Below are positions 45,546 to 58,530 of a stretch of 64,000 nt of DNA, in pieces. The translations under genes and the position numbers were made by a program. Source of the stretch: Girardinichthys multiradiatus. Lineage: Eukaryota; Chordata; Actinopteri; Cyprinodontiformes; Goodeidae. How positions within the stretch are numbered: position 1 is the first letter of the stretch; each line of letters starts with the position of its first letter. Location: the NCBI RefSeq assembly GCF_021462225.1, contig NC_061804.1, positions 6,618,740 through 6,682,739 of the forward strand, written 5' to 3'. Below the pieces are notes generated by a model that saw only the letters and a program-made list of their open reading frames with translations, searched no databases and was not told the DNA's origin.

Positions 45546-48500
45546 TAAGACTAAGAAACTGAGGTGTCTTTGTTTTAGGCTGTATCTCATTCAGGCCCAT
45601 ATTTGATAGCTGCAGTTATAAACACACTATTTGCAGATCAGTCAGTTTTTATCTCAGTAAATTATTCAAACATTGTACTGTTTCATCGGCATTGGAGAGC
45701 AAGTTATCACAGCATATGCATGTATAAAATGCAGAGTAATGCCATTTTACATTGTTTTGCACTTCTAATAATCAGACTGGCCCCCTAAAGACAATCAGCT
45801 AAGTTGAATGGAATAAAATTCCTACATCTTACTTTTCCTTTTGATTCAAATTAAATGCATCATATTCTCTAGCATTACATGAGACCTTTGCCAGATATGA
45901 TTCACCTATCTCAGTGTCATCATCAGATATTCGGAGGTGTAGGTTGGTGGTTGGTACAGTGGTATGGTGAACTATTTTAGGAAAGTGTGGGCAGTTTCCG
46001 TGCATGTTGACGAAGCAGGAAAGCTGAATCTAATTGTCTTGCCTCTGATGCTGCTGAGGAGAGAATGAGGTGGAGGAAAGGCAGCAGATGGTGAGGCGAA
46101 ACACAGAAGACAGGTACAATAATTGTGTCTCGCGGGGTTGAGGTGGATCTGCTTGTGATTTGACAGAACAGGAAGGGAGAGAAAAGAGGAGTACAAAAGT
46201 TGCCTCTTCCTCTCACTCCAGGCTCCTGTTGGCTCTCAGCAGGAACACAGAAAACTGAAAAAGGGAGGTATTGACCCAAGGTGGTCTGATTTGCCCTTCT
46301 TCTGTTTGTATCAGACAGGCTGAACAGCTAAATATACCAGCCTTTCTTTTTCTTCTAGCAAAGGCAGTCCTGAATTGAAAAGAAAAGAATAATACACCTT
46401 ATATTTACTCATGATTTGCCTGCAATCCCGAAGCGCCCCTTGAAACTTAAGCAGATGGTGATACGTGTAAAATGGATTTTCTTTTATTTATGCAGGATAT
46501 GTTTATCTAATTGAAGTCCTTTGTTCCAGTTTACTAAGTCAGAATGTCTCCCAGCCTTTTAACTTCAGAAACATGAGCTGCCATTTGAAAGCCTTGACAT
46601 CCTTTTTTTGTACAGTGTTTTAGCTTTAGGGGGGGAAAAAAAACCCAGAATAAATTAAATAATAACAAATACGATGCAAAGTGTTCCACTCATTCGTTCA
46701 AAAATATCCAAATATCATCTTAGAAACAAAAAAAAAAACATCTATTATAAACAAGTTTCTAGATATTTTTGCTTGTCTTTGCCATTTCTTGCTTGAATCT
46801 TTCAGATCATTAAGTATAAAACCACAGTAAAAAAACCTCTCAGATGTTGTAACGCATCCCTTGTGGAAGGTCCTTCAGCTAGAGCTCATGTTCTTTGTAT
46901 GTGTGGATGAAATGATGAGAGATAAAATGTAGAAACATTCCAACCACATTTTGTGCTTGAAAGATTAGAACAGTTGTATTTATTTATTAATACTGGGAAG
47001 ACTGGACATTGCATACACTGAAAACAGACACAGCCAGTGAAGGATGAACTTGTTTTTAATGCAAAATGGACTGTTAATTAAAACTTCCCAACAGCACATA
47101 TTGTGAAATCCATTGATCCAAAGCCTAATATTTTTTTTTCTTTGCTCTTTGTCAACTGGAGTGTTTAGCTTGGTTTGCTTTACTTTGTTTGGCCTTTGAA
47201 TTAAATACTTCCAGAGATGGAACATTTAAATCCCCGACTTTAGTTTGGTGAGTCTGAATGGAGTTGGAATAAAGCCAATGATTTTCATTCTGGATAAAAC
47301 ACTAAAAAAGCAACTTTCCCACAAATAATAAAACCAGATAACTGAAGACATACTCAGATTGATATAAAATAGAGGTGGCAGAGACCTTAGTGCCAGCTGA
47401 ACATCTATTCATGTGACTCTCTAAAGATGCTTAAAGTTTGTGATATTTACCCAAAAAGATTACATTAAGTAGTGACTTCATGAACAACTCTCTCCCATGT
47501 AAGTGCTGTTACTCTGCAGCGTCCTCCTGCAGCTGCTAAGGGTTTAAAGGCTGCCACAGCATCAGGCTCTCTATCTGACCATAAAGCAGACATAATCTGC
47601 TGTTGGCCAGATTAACAGAGGACCACTGCAGCATGGAAATGAGGTTAGGCAGCCAGCGTTTCGGAGAAACTCAACATGATCTGGAAATCCCTCAATCGAG
47701 GTCATTGGGAGGAAACCAGTCACTTTGATTTTGCTGCCCTCCATAAGTACTAACACAGCTGGTAGGACCAAATATGATCATTTTACAGATAGATTACATC
47801 TTTTTCTATGTAATAAGATGTTTTTCTATGTATATGATTTAGTAAGTGTTAAACTTCCTTTTTTCTTTTCACTTTTTTCTTATTTCTGTAATCCTTGTTT
47901 TAAAATGTGAAAAATCATCTAAAAAGTGTCTAATCAATTGGTGGGATTTTCTTTCTCAGGACTATTGCACATACACAATCAGGTGTGTAAATGTAAATTA
48001 ATTCTTATTAATGAGGAAAGATAGCTGGGTTAGTATACAAATGCAAAGGATGCTGTGTTGCTATATTTGGTTGACTATTTAATTTCAAATGGTATGCAGT
48101 CATGTTGTAGCTGTTATACATTTGGCCAGTTGTTGAGAGCCCAAAGCTCATAACATAACATAACATAACATAAAAAAGACATATATTGTCACTGAAATAT
48201 GTAATATTCACATTGCCATCGCATGTTTTCTCAATTTAATGCAGCACTACCCTAACATTCATTTATCTTTTTACAAATCTCAAAACTGAAAACAATAATT
48301 AAAGAAAATGATGTGTTTACAGACTGAGAAAAGTATGAGTTCTTAGTTTTAAAACATTTTATTTCCTGGGAAAAAAATAAGTATTTCAGTACAGCTACTA
48401 AGCACCAATCAGAGCCGATCAAGGGGGGAAAAATGGTTACATCACTAGTTTTTGGCCTTGCATCCACAGAGAAATTGTGTTTTTAGAGTCCCCAAAATCC

Positions 48501-48556
48501 TATTTTTCAGAAACAGTTTCAAGAATAAAGAAATATAATGAAAATTATCCTTGTGT
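45546..48556. other. unassigned intron DNA
   Basis: 46803-46880 is repeated at 49130-49205 (see findings). A (CATAA)n run lies at 48151-48175. No coding sequence recognised. Confidence 0.45.
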
Positions 48557-48907
48557 TTTTGGCGTAGACATCTATTGGCTTGTACCTGAACTTGTATAGT
48601 GCTTTATCAAGTCCCCGGAGACCCCAAAGCGCTTCACACTACAATTAGTCATCCACCCATTTGTACCCATATAGTAGTGAGCTACATTATAGCCACAGCT
48701 GCCCTGGGGCAGACTAACAGAAGTGAGGCTGCTATACACAGGTGCCACACAGGTGCCACCGAGCGCTCTGACCACCATCAGTAGGCAAGGCGGATGAAGT
48801 GTCTTGCCCAAAGACACGACGACTGAGACAGGCATAGTGGGGGTTCGAACTGGCAACCCACCGGTTACAAGACAGACTGCTGCCAAAACCCCACGGTCGC
48901 CCCACCT
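48557..48907 (-). mobile_element. tRNA-derived SINE-like repeat (minus orientation)
   Basis: On the minus strand it begins GGGGCGACCGTGGGGTTTTG, then TCTTGTAACCGGTGGGTTGC and CAGTTCGAACCCCC, a tRNA-like head with a B-box (GTTCGAAC). The body contains GGCAAGACACTTCATCCGCC and CCAAAGCGCTTTGGGG-type sequence known from fish repeats. No tRNA function is expected. Confidence 0.65.
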
Positions 48908-51410
48908 TTTTGTAAATAATGACATCCCAGTCCCAGAATGCATGCTTTATTGACATTTTCATCTCTTTTGGCCGTGTTGTGGCAGTGCCACATAAAGGCT
49001 GTATGTTGCTGTAGCTTTTTCACTCTTTGAGTGTGAAGACATAGAAAAAGATTAAAATTTGCTTAGGGTACACTTTGAATTAAGTTAGCTGCCTCATTTA
49101 AAATCTCGCTTAGATTTGCTGGGTAGTATGTTACCAGATCATTAAGTGGGAAACCACAGTAAAGAAACCTCAGATGTCATAGTCCCTTGTGGAAGGTCCC
49201 CCAGAAAGAGAAAGAGATACAAAATCAGTACTTTCTACTAATATTTATTGGTTGGTTATCTTATTTCTATATTTACAGTATATAAACCATGTCCAAAAGC
49301 TACAACTGGTTATTGAAGTTTAAGCGGGATACAATGGTCTATTTTGCCATGTGAGAACTTCTGCAAAGCTCCGTATTTGACAGGGGACAGATAACGGTTA
49401 GCCAGAGTCAGATATGGATCAAAGAAAGATCTGCCTCATCTGACAAAAAGAATTTCCTTACCTAAATCATTTTGTACAAATGTGTGTTCCAAAGGTCTAA
49501 AGCTGTGAATTGTGTGGAACTAAATAGGATTTATTATCACATGTTACATCCAGTAAACACCATGTTTGTTTGGTTCCAGCTGGCTGCTGGTGGCTGCAGC
49601 TCTGCTTCTTTTACAGCGTAATGGCAGATGAGTCTCACAGGCACAGAGTACATTTAGAGCCATCTGGTGTTCACGAATAAAGGAGTATGCTGTGAGAAAC
49701 ACTAGAAAAAAAGGTTGTGACCTTAATCTAAAGCTGCAGAATTAAGAGATTTGGTGAAACGCAGATGTTTTCCAGTGTTGAAGATTATTGGGGGGGATTG
49801 TGTATTAATAAAGGGAGGATTTCTAATGGATCTGCTCTTCCACAAAATAAATGTTAAAATAATTTTAGACTCTTTAGTTTATTGAGACATTAAGGTGCTA
49901 AGAAAAACATCTGATACTTGTCTCTTGGTAACTCCTCAAATGTTTAAGGCCTTAAAAATCCAAAAAGCAGCTTATAGTCAAATATCCATCAGGTTGGTTT
50001 CAGGTTGGATGATGACTGAGTGTAATAATGTATCTGACCCAGACTGAAAATGTCTCAAACTGCTGCCGTCAAACCCATCCTTTTTCTATTGCGCTTTGCA
50101 ACAGCTGTTTCTCGCCTGTCGTTTGGAAGCTTCTTGTTAAAAATCTGAGAGTCTGCTGACTCAGAGCTTTTATTGTTTGAGAAAACCCTAGTTGGCCTGT
50201 TTTGATATAAAATGATTCCTGTAGAGTTACACCTGTATACAATTTTCTCAATATTTCAACTGCTTATCTTTTTGACAAAGTGAAAGCTTTTGAAGGCAGG
50301 CTTTTATAAAACCCGTTCAGCATATGCTGTGGAATCACTTGTTTTATGTTTACCGTTGGAAATGCATTAATGAGATTTTTGTGGCCGATTTTCAAGGTTT
50401 CTTTAAAGCTTTAACATGCATATTTTATACCATATTGATGTGTAATCCCAGCTATCCACAAGTCTACACAAAAAAGAGTCCGACCAGAGACTAGGAAGTG
50501 ATACTTGATGCTGGTTGACAAGTGAAAAAGTAAGTTTAAGAAAATTACACCTGTTTTCTTCTCACATGTATTTTATCGACCTCTCTTTACAAAGAATACT
50601 CAGATCACATTTTCTGTTTTTAGTTTTCTTTAAGGTCTGGTGTGTTGTTTTTGCTTTTAAACATTTTAGGTTTATATAAACATAAACATTGCTTCGGCCA
50701 GTGTGAGATGCTCATACCATAATACCCCTATAGAAAAATACCACACTTTTGTGATATCATGGTAGACAAAAACTTGAAACACATATATACACTGTATACA
50801 TAACTTGCCTAAATATTATTCATATTCATAGTCGAAATGTTTCTGAATGATATAACATGTTAATTATGACTAAAACATATTTTTTCTTTATTTTCATACA
50901 GAGGCTTTAGCGAGAGTGATCAAACCTTCTTATTACATACCTTTTTGCTTCTCTGCAAAATGCATGACCAGAACATTTTACAAGCAGCTTAATTTGTTTT
51001 TCAGTAAAGCAAAGACAAATACTAATGATTTTCTTTCAGCCAGCTGACTGGCAAGGTACAGCAACAAGTGGGGTAGGGGCATTGCTCCATGCTTTACACT
51101 TCATACAGCAGTAAAGATATAATTTCTGCACTTTTCCTAGCCTTTAACTAAAACAGCTTTAAACTGTAGAAAAGATATAGATAAAATATTTTTGCGTTTT
51201 CGAAATGAACTTTTTTTAAAGCTTGTTAAACTTTGAAAATGGCAACCAACCCATCTATACACATAAAACGGAACAATTTGCTGTTGGTTCTATGAATCCA
51301 AATTCCAAGATTACCCACTTAAGATTTTCATAAAACATATTTCTCCAACCTTTGTTTTATTTTTGTACTAAATACAGAAACGCATTGAATGCATGCTGCC
51401 GGTGCATGCT
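48908..51410. other. unassigned intron DNA
   Basis: Includes the second copy of the direct repeat (49130-49205). No exon recognised. Confidence 0.45.
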
Positions 51411-51413
51411 GTT

Positions 51414-51921
51414 GGTCAATAGGTTGCAACCTGTGTGTCCTGTGGACCTTCCACAATAGCTCTCAATAAAAAGCAATAGTTAGCTCCTTTTAAACTAATG
51501 CTTTTAAATATAGATAAAATAACAAATGCAGGTTTTAGCAGTTTTTCATGAAATAATTGCATTGAATTTCCACAACAGAATGACGGTAAAAGTACCAGTA
51601 ATATTATTTTACATCTACTTTCTCTGTCATTACATTGGAAAATGTGTTTTTTTAAACAAAATTTAAGTTTTAACTATTAACACCCTACTCAAGAAAATGT
51701 ATCCATCCTCTTTTTGGAGAAGTTTTATTTTTTTGCTTCATTTTAAACCCTAAAAATAGAAATAAAATGGTGCTTCTTTAACTAAAAACTAATTTCTTAT
51801 AGTAGATATTTATAAAAAAATTTTCAAAAGGTCATGTAACATTTGCGGCTCTAAATGAGTTTTCTTTAGCTAGACTAAAGGTAAAATTGGCTCTTTGGAT
51901 TGTAAAGGTTGCAGACCCCTG
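51414..51921. mobile_element. hAT-like MITE relic
   Basis: The right end GGCTCTTTGGATTGTAAAGG then TTGCAGACCCCTG, and left AGGTTGCAACCTGTGTG with GCTCTCAATAAAAA, resemble the inverted ends of fish hAT MITEs (GGTTGCNGACCCCTG). No clean duplication was found. Confidence 0.45.
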
Positions 51922-52180
51922 ATATAATGAATGGCGAAATCCGTCAAAGTTGATAACAGGAAAGTTGACTAACTCAGATCTCCGATTGGATGCATCACCA
52001 GCAGCAGCATTTTAATTTAAAAGATAACATCGTTTACCGTTGAAGTTTACTTTTTCTGATCAAGTTCAGAATTTAAAAAAATGTCCCGCTTATGTTCAAA
52101 GTCCATCAAAAAACTCCATTCATGAATACTCATTTGAATGAGTTTATGTGTTATCTTCAGACATGGACATTAGATGTTAC
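51922..52180. other. unassigned spacer
   Basis: Nothing recognised. Confidence 0.4.
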
Positions 52181-52184
52181 TATT

Positions 52185-53222
52185 GTAGGCCCTAAGCCCA
52201 TATTGCACTCCTGGCAGAAGTGGAGGGTTGTGTGTTTGTCGATAATGTCAGTCGAGGATGTGGAAGATGTGTATAATTGGATGTTTGATATCAGGATTTC
52301 TGCTTTTTGGAGTCAGCGGTTACCTGGCATATCGAGAAATTCGGAGAATGTCAGCAGCTGTTCTGGCAATTGGACGATGCCTGGCATGTATGATGGGATC
52401 TTCAGGGCGATCAGCACTCACACTGAGATGTTACGTGAGCTGAATCGCAGACTGGATGTGATCCTTACACAGGATCGCAGGCAGGTTGCGGTTCCTGGAC
52501 TCAGGGGTGAAATGGGAAAATCTCGTAGAAAGTTGTTTGCTCGGATCTGGCGAAAGACCAGGAATTTGGCTGTTAGGATTTGCCTTTGAGAAGCACCAGC
52601 GAGACTCTCGAGGCTGACGGAAAATTAACAGTCAGCCTAACCCAAATAATTATTGTTTTTCTGAATCTGGCTCCCCTGCACGGCCTTGATGGCTGGCTAT
52701 CTTCAACCTCTCCTGGAAGTTATGTAAACATGACGCTCTGCTCCCTCTGCCCCCTCCCTTCCCTGAGGACATCTGTGGACCTGCTCAGAACTTTGTGGCC
52801 GGTTGATGAACATTCCAACGAACCATCAAGGACAATGGCCTCTGTGACAGTGCTTCATGGACTTACTTGCACACACTCACTTGCACACACACACATGCTC
52901 AAGATAAACATATGCACCCCCTTACGCTGCCTTCACCGTTCCCGGCATGATGTTTTGCATACGTGTTGCTTCTTTGTGCTGAGGTTTTTTGCAATCTCAA
53001 ACTATATCCTGCTAAGGATAAAGTTTGAAATATGATTTTTTCCCTCTACTTACCGAATGTGGCCTCTTTTCTCATCTAGCAAGGGCAGCGCCTGTGAGTG
53101 GGCAGCAAAGCCTCGGTGACCCGTCCCCCCTTGTCTTGTGTCATGATGTATGTTTGGATGGGTTGTACTGGAATTCTAATTTCCCCTCGGGGATCAAAAA
53201 AGTATCTTTGAATCTTGAAAAG
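52185..53222 (+). mobile_element. teleost retroposon with small ORF and LINE-type 3' tail
   Basis: The 3' part (CTCTGCCCCCTCCCTTCCCTGAGG, CTTACCGAATGTGGCC, CATCTAGCAAGGGCAGC, GGAATTCTAATTTCCCCTCGG, ATCAAAAAAGTATCTTTGAA) matches an abundant fish repeat from memory. Upstream, the overlapping frames at 52092 and 52258 read SVEDVEDVYNWMFDI, then GYLAYREIRRMSAAVLAIGR and THTEMLRELNRRLDVILTQD. These are pieces of one small protein of unknown function split by a frameshift. No reverse transcriptase here, so it is probably mobilised in trans. Confidence 0.6.
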
Positions 53223-53374
53223 GAAAAGATGTAAAACTGAAATACAGTATGTGTCCTGTTATAGGACAATTCTATGTCAAACATTTCAAAAATTGAATTG
53301 ACTTATTATTCTACAACATATTGTTGGACAGTGCTTATATATCAACCACACCCTAATTATTTATTTTAATTTCT

Positions 53375-53772
53375 TTTTTTAATTTCTTTATGTTTATGAC
53401 TATTTACATTGTATGTAGATTGTTACTGAAGGCATCAAAACTTTGAATGAACACATATGGAATTATGTAGCGAACACAAAATTGTAAAATAACTTAAATA
53501 TGTTTTATTTTTCAGATTCATTAAAGTAGCCGCCCTTTGCTGTGATGACTAAAATATTAACTTTTGGCCGTCTCTCAATGAACCTCTGGGAAGTTCTTAC
53601 TCGACTCCTTAGAAAACCATTTCAGGTGACCACCTCATGAAGCTCATGGTGTATATGCCAAGAGAGCAAAGCCTTGTCTTTGCTGAAAATCTACAATTTA
53701 AATAGTCATGAAAATAAAGAGACCCACTAAGTGAGAATGTGTATCTAAAGAATTTGACCGGAATTGAACTTT
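53375..53772. mobile_element. second internally deleted Tc1 derivative of the 38880 family
   Basis: Shares blocks with 38880-39397: TTACTGAAGGCATCAAAAC, GAACACATATGGAATTATG, GTAGCCGCCCTTTGCTGTGATGAC, GAACCTCTGGGAAGTTCTT and the right end TTTGACCGGAATTG. Transposase absent. Confidence 0.7.
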
Positions 53773-56700
53773 CCAAAATAATTTTGTACAAATGTACAGT
53801 TAAAAGAATCTTAATATATTCATAAATGGCTGAATGGTATCATCTGATAAATGTTTAATATTTTTGAGATCAGAACAATAGCAGTATAAAACATGTTATC
53901 CACAGAAACTGAAGAGAAATTGGAATGACCATCACGATGCGTTGTTCATGAAGGCAGGCTCAATAGCATTTCATACCTCTTTTTCCACTCTTTTTTTCAA
54001 GCAGTTTCATGGTGGGTAAACCTGGAAATATTAGATTTCACTTGTTGAAAAGGACCACCTGAATGCACCATCCATCATTGTGTCTGAAAAGATTGCAAAC
54101 CTGCAGCAGAGCTTGTGTTGAGCCATCTGATTTTTGGTTTGAGGTCCATGTGCTGTGCAGCAGCTCTCTGTATTTAGGAGGAACATTCTAAAGGATGTTT
54201 TGGCAGAACTAATGTTATTTTAGATAGATAAAACAATGTGTGTGTCCATGCCTTATGCAAATATGCTCAGAGGTGTGTGAATTGACACTGTTAGTCTCTC
54301 TTTCATAAACTATATGCAAACACTGACTAATATGTGGCCTTTTGTCATCAGTTAAATAGACCACTAAAAGGCTACATTAAATTTAATGAGGCCTCATGCT
54401 GCCTGCTGACAGGAGTTACGCTCCTGTCCTTTGGGCTGTCTAAGCTTCCCTTCCTTCCTGCAGTGTGTGCATTATTTTAGTCTTTTCTGTGTGTCACTTT
54501 AAATACTTTACATTCCTGTCATTTGCTCTGAGGATGTTGAATGGAGACAGTACAGCCACTATGGATCGCGTTGTCACTCCTTCAGTGTCCTATCAACACT
54601 TTTATGCTGTGTCTTGAATATTAACAGAGCGGAAAAGTGCCCACAGTGGAATGAGTTTGTGTCAGCCTTGAGCCTCGGATTTGTGATGATAGCGACTTGC
54701 AGAGTAGAGGAAAGCAATTCTCTGTTGTGTAGTGCAGCAGAGAAACAGATGACTGTGCTTGGCCTTTTTTTCAGCTCAGTTTCAGTGGCTCATCCTGGCT
54801 GGTGGGGCTTCGTGAATCTGTTGGCAGTGAGGCTGCATCACTGTGAGCAGGCTGAGATCAAGATAACACCATCTTCCAGAAACTTTGACTAGAACATTAA
54901 CATCAGTCAATAAAAACCCAAAGTCAAAATAAAACATGGTGTTAGGCGGGGGGACTAAACTGAATCTTAACTTTAAGAACATAGAAGTAAAAATATTGCT
55001 ATGTGTCATTAATTGTTAAAAAAAAAAACTCCCTCCATATTGCTTTCATACCATTTGGATCAGCCTAGTGCTGCTAGTAAAATGCAGTTAATTGACTGAT
55101 CATCGGATCTATGAGTGAGTCAGTTTGCTACTGTGGAGGATACACTTGTATCCTCACACAAAGCCAAGGAGGAAAAGCATCACCAATTGCCACCCAACTC
55201 TTTCAGTATTGGAAGGGTTATTAGACCAATCAAAACAATGCAATATCCATCATTCTGGAGAGAGTCAGATTTTTCACAGGAGCAAAATATTTAGGAGAGT
55301 TGTCATCCTTCCCAGGAGTGGACCTCCCAGCAAATTCACCCTCAAAGTCAGAGCTTGTTTTGCCCCTACAGGACTTGGATTGACCATATACGTCTCTGTT
55401 TACCAAACTATTCTAAATGAAAAAAGTCTTTAACATTGGAGTCTGTAGTGCTATTTGTGGCCCTAAACTCTGTATTGGTGATGTTACAAAGAATGTGTTT
55501 CATTTATGCTCCATGCAACACTTCTCTCATCAACACCAATCTCCTTGTGTTTACCACAGACCAATGCTGCAGAGATTTTAAATGAGCAAATCTTCTTATT
55601 TGTCTTATTGTTTTCTTAGTGCACGCTTGTGATTGCAACTGTTTTTCTATGTGATTCTTTTTCTTTGCTCACCTTTTACTGTCTCAATTTCTGTCTTTGG
55701 ACGCACCCACATTCTACTTCCACAAAACCAAACATATGCACGCATTAGCTGAGAAGTTTCCCTCTCTCCTTGTCTTGTTTTTCAAGGTCTTGTCGAGCAG
55801 CGCAAAGCGCCCCAGAGGAGTATCATGGCGACGTGCGATGAAATTTTAATCAGAAGGAAATGGGGCGGCACACTCTTGCTTCTCTTTAGTATACATTTTC
55901 ACAGATGTACTGCTGCTGCTTGTCACGCCCATACATGACACACTGGTGTCTGCTTGCAATGGAGAAAGGAATTGTGAAGTCACATTAAGGGTTGCTTGGC
56001 TAAGAAAAGAAGTAAACAGGGAGTAGAGTAGAATGAATTCCTAAACAGAGCTTCTTCACACCATCTTTCTATATTAGGAGGCCTTTCTTTCATTGTAAAA
56101 GCAGCCTGAAGCTTTTTAATATGGCCTTTAGACTTGGACAGGTTGATATCCATAGAGGGAGGATGAAGCAGTGCATGTAAAAGCTTTCATCGGAAGAGTC
56201 AGAATAATATGGGCTAATAAACTAATTGTAATGTCAGCAGCAGCATTTTGCACTGCTGGTGGAAAAAGTCACCACTTGCATTTTGCCAATGAGCCTTGCT
56301 TTGGAAGATCACTGCAGTGAATAATATGTTTCAGGCAGCAACAAGTTATTTAACCCTAACTGGCTCTGAAACCCCTTAAAGACTGATAGGTGACTGAACT
56401 CTTGAGCAACAAAAGACGTGATTGTGATTTGAGTTAATATTGTTCCATAGTGATGGAAGAATCAGAATGCAGCAGAAGGATAGATGAAATGATTAACCCA
56501 TCATGTATAATGTACATGCGGTAGCATGATCCAAGGTTCTTTCATTTGGTCCGGTTTGCATTCAGCAGCAGTAAATCATGAGGAAGGACGTGAATATTCT
56601 GAATGATCATATTTCATAAATGGATATTCATAAATGATGACATGATATCTTCCAATAGGTCAGTGCTATCATTCATCTCATGGATTACCCAGAAAGGAAG

Positions 56701-56964
56701 ATGTCAGTGTAAAACCATGGCATGCATCTTTTTTGCTTCACCAGTACAAGATTGATGATGCAAAAATTGTTGAATTTATATATAGAAATAAATGGTTTTC
56801 CATTGCACATGTTTGTTAAATATTTACCACAGTGAATTATTGTGTGTATCCAGTGTTCAAGTAATTATTTTCTTCAGTTAATCACTAGCGACGCTTCTAC
56901 CTCAGCACCTCCAGTCTTCGTCTTCATATTCAAACCACGATGTGACGTGGGATCCTAGCGTGCT
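53773..56964. other. unassigned intron DNA
   Basis: Several 90-100-codon frames (54614, 55125) without domains. 55780-55870 is G+C-richer. No repeat recognised. Confidence 0.45.
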
Positions 56965-57195
56965 GCGTCATCATGTCCTCTAGCAGTCTAAGCCTATAGC
57001 AGCATGACAGCAGAGATATCTCAGGATAACCTAAGCCACTCTAACGATAAGCTTTATCAAAAAGGAAAGTTTGAAAGTTTTATGCCTATGCTTAAAAGTA
57101 GACAGGGTCTCTGCCTCATGGACTAAAACTGGGAGCTGGTTCCACAGGAGAGGAACCTGATAACCAAAAGAAATATTTTCTTTTATAAAAGCGGT
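56965..57195 (+). repeat. high-copy dispersed repeat, 3' part
   Basis: TCATGTCCTCTAGCAGTCTAAGCCTATAGCAGC and CTCAGGATAACCTAAGCCACTCTAAC repeat 14664-14741 closely. It then continues further than that copy, with AGCTTTATCAAAAAGG and GGGAGCTGGTTCCACAGGAG. Confidence 0.75.
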
Positions 57196-58182
57196 TCCTC
57201 AAACGCAAGATTTTATTTGTATTTGTATATCTGTTGTTTAGCTATATTACTGTTTAGCTATTGTAGATGGAAGTAATATAAATGTGGACTATATCCATTT
57301 TTCAGGTAGGCTATTCTATAGAAACTGCTGGTGTTTTCAGCAAGAAAGAGCTGTTATCGTCCTTTTCCTGCACACGACACTTTAGAGGAACTTCAGAAGA
57401 GGTTGAGAAGCTTCTAAATATATACCAAAATTAAATAAACAGTAGTTCACTCATGCACTCAGTGATTTCACATGTATTTAAAGTGTCTGACTAATTGCCA
57501 CCCCCCCATTGAGCTAATTATTTCTCCATTGTCTTGTGATCCGTAATCACAAAACGGAGTCAGTGAAAAGCACTCTGTGTGTGTAATACGCGCGAGCAAG
57601 AAGTTTATGCCGAGTTGCACCACGTTTGTCTGAATGTGTGCGGCTGTGTATAGAAAGCCTCAGCAGAGTTGATTGTCGCGGCATTGATATTCCTCTCACA
57701 GTGTTGTCAAGCATGAAATAGAAGAGTGCGCTTTCTGTGGATGAACTCTCAGCAGAGCACTGCTAGATAGTGAGTGCTGAAGCCTTGGAGAAATAATGTA
57801 GCTGAAACAGATAGTGACTTAGGATCAAGGGAAGACAAATCTTGTGTGTGCCACATAGTTGTAAAACCAGAGATTTAGCTCATTTTTAAAACAACGTCCC
57901 TCAAACTTATTTTTGATGATCACTTTTTTTTTTTTTTCTTTGAGTCTTTGTGGGCGGTTGGTAAGTCTCAGCAGGTTTGGGATGCTGCCGAAAAAACTAT
58001 CGCCTTGATGGCACTTCTTAACTCAAAATAAATAATACATTTTACAAATGTATCTCTGGCAAATATAGAATTTCCCCCATACACTAAAATTAAGCTGAAT
58101 GAGAATGTTTCAGTAATATTGATATGAATTATTAAACAAAGTACAATTGAAAACAATTTGCAGGCTTTTGTGTTTTTATAGT
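57196..58182. other. unassigned intron DNA
   Basis: Nothing recognised; a T-run at 57926-57939. Confidence 0.45.
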
Positions 58183-58530
58183 TGATGTCCTAAAGGTGTG
58201 GGCTGTTGCCTTGCAGCAAGAAGGTCCTAGGTTCGACTCCTGGCCAGGGGTCTATCAACGTGGAGTTTAAATGTTCTCCCAGTGCATGTGTGGGTTTTCT
58301 CCAGGTACTGCGGCTTCCTCACACAGCCCAAAAACACGACTGTTTGGTCTTTCTAAATTGCCCTTTGGTGTGAATGGGTGTGTGCATGTTTGTTTGTCCT
58401 GTGTGTCTCTGTGTTGCCCTGAGATGGACTGTCGACCTGTCTAGGGCGTACCCCACCTTTTGGCCGTAGACCGGTGAGGAAAGGCACCATCTCCCCTGTG
58501 ACCCTGTACAGAAGCAGATATAGAAATTGT
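58183..58530 (+). mobile_element. tRNA-derived SINE-like repeat
   Basis: Opens near GGCTGTTGCCTTGCAGCAAG and has a perfect B-box, GGTTCGACTCC, at 58230-58240. The body AACGTGGAGTTTAAATGTTC, GTGTGGGTTTTCTCCAGGTAC and GATGGACTGTCGACCTGTC is a common teleost repeat. The tail ends near GCAGATATAGAA. Not a functional tRNA gene. Confidence 0.75.

Noticed and set aside
48838..48907. tRNA-like sequence on the minus strand
   Set aside because: Same reasoning: part of a SINE-like repeat with a long non-tRNA body.
58226..58245. tRNA-like B-box GGTTCGACTCC
   Set aside because: No cloverleaf can be drawn around it and the following sequence is a known dispersed repeat; it is a SINE head, not a tRNA gene.
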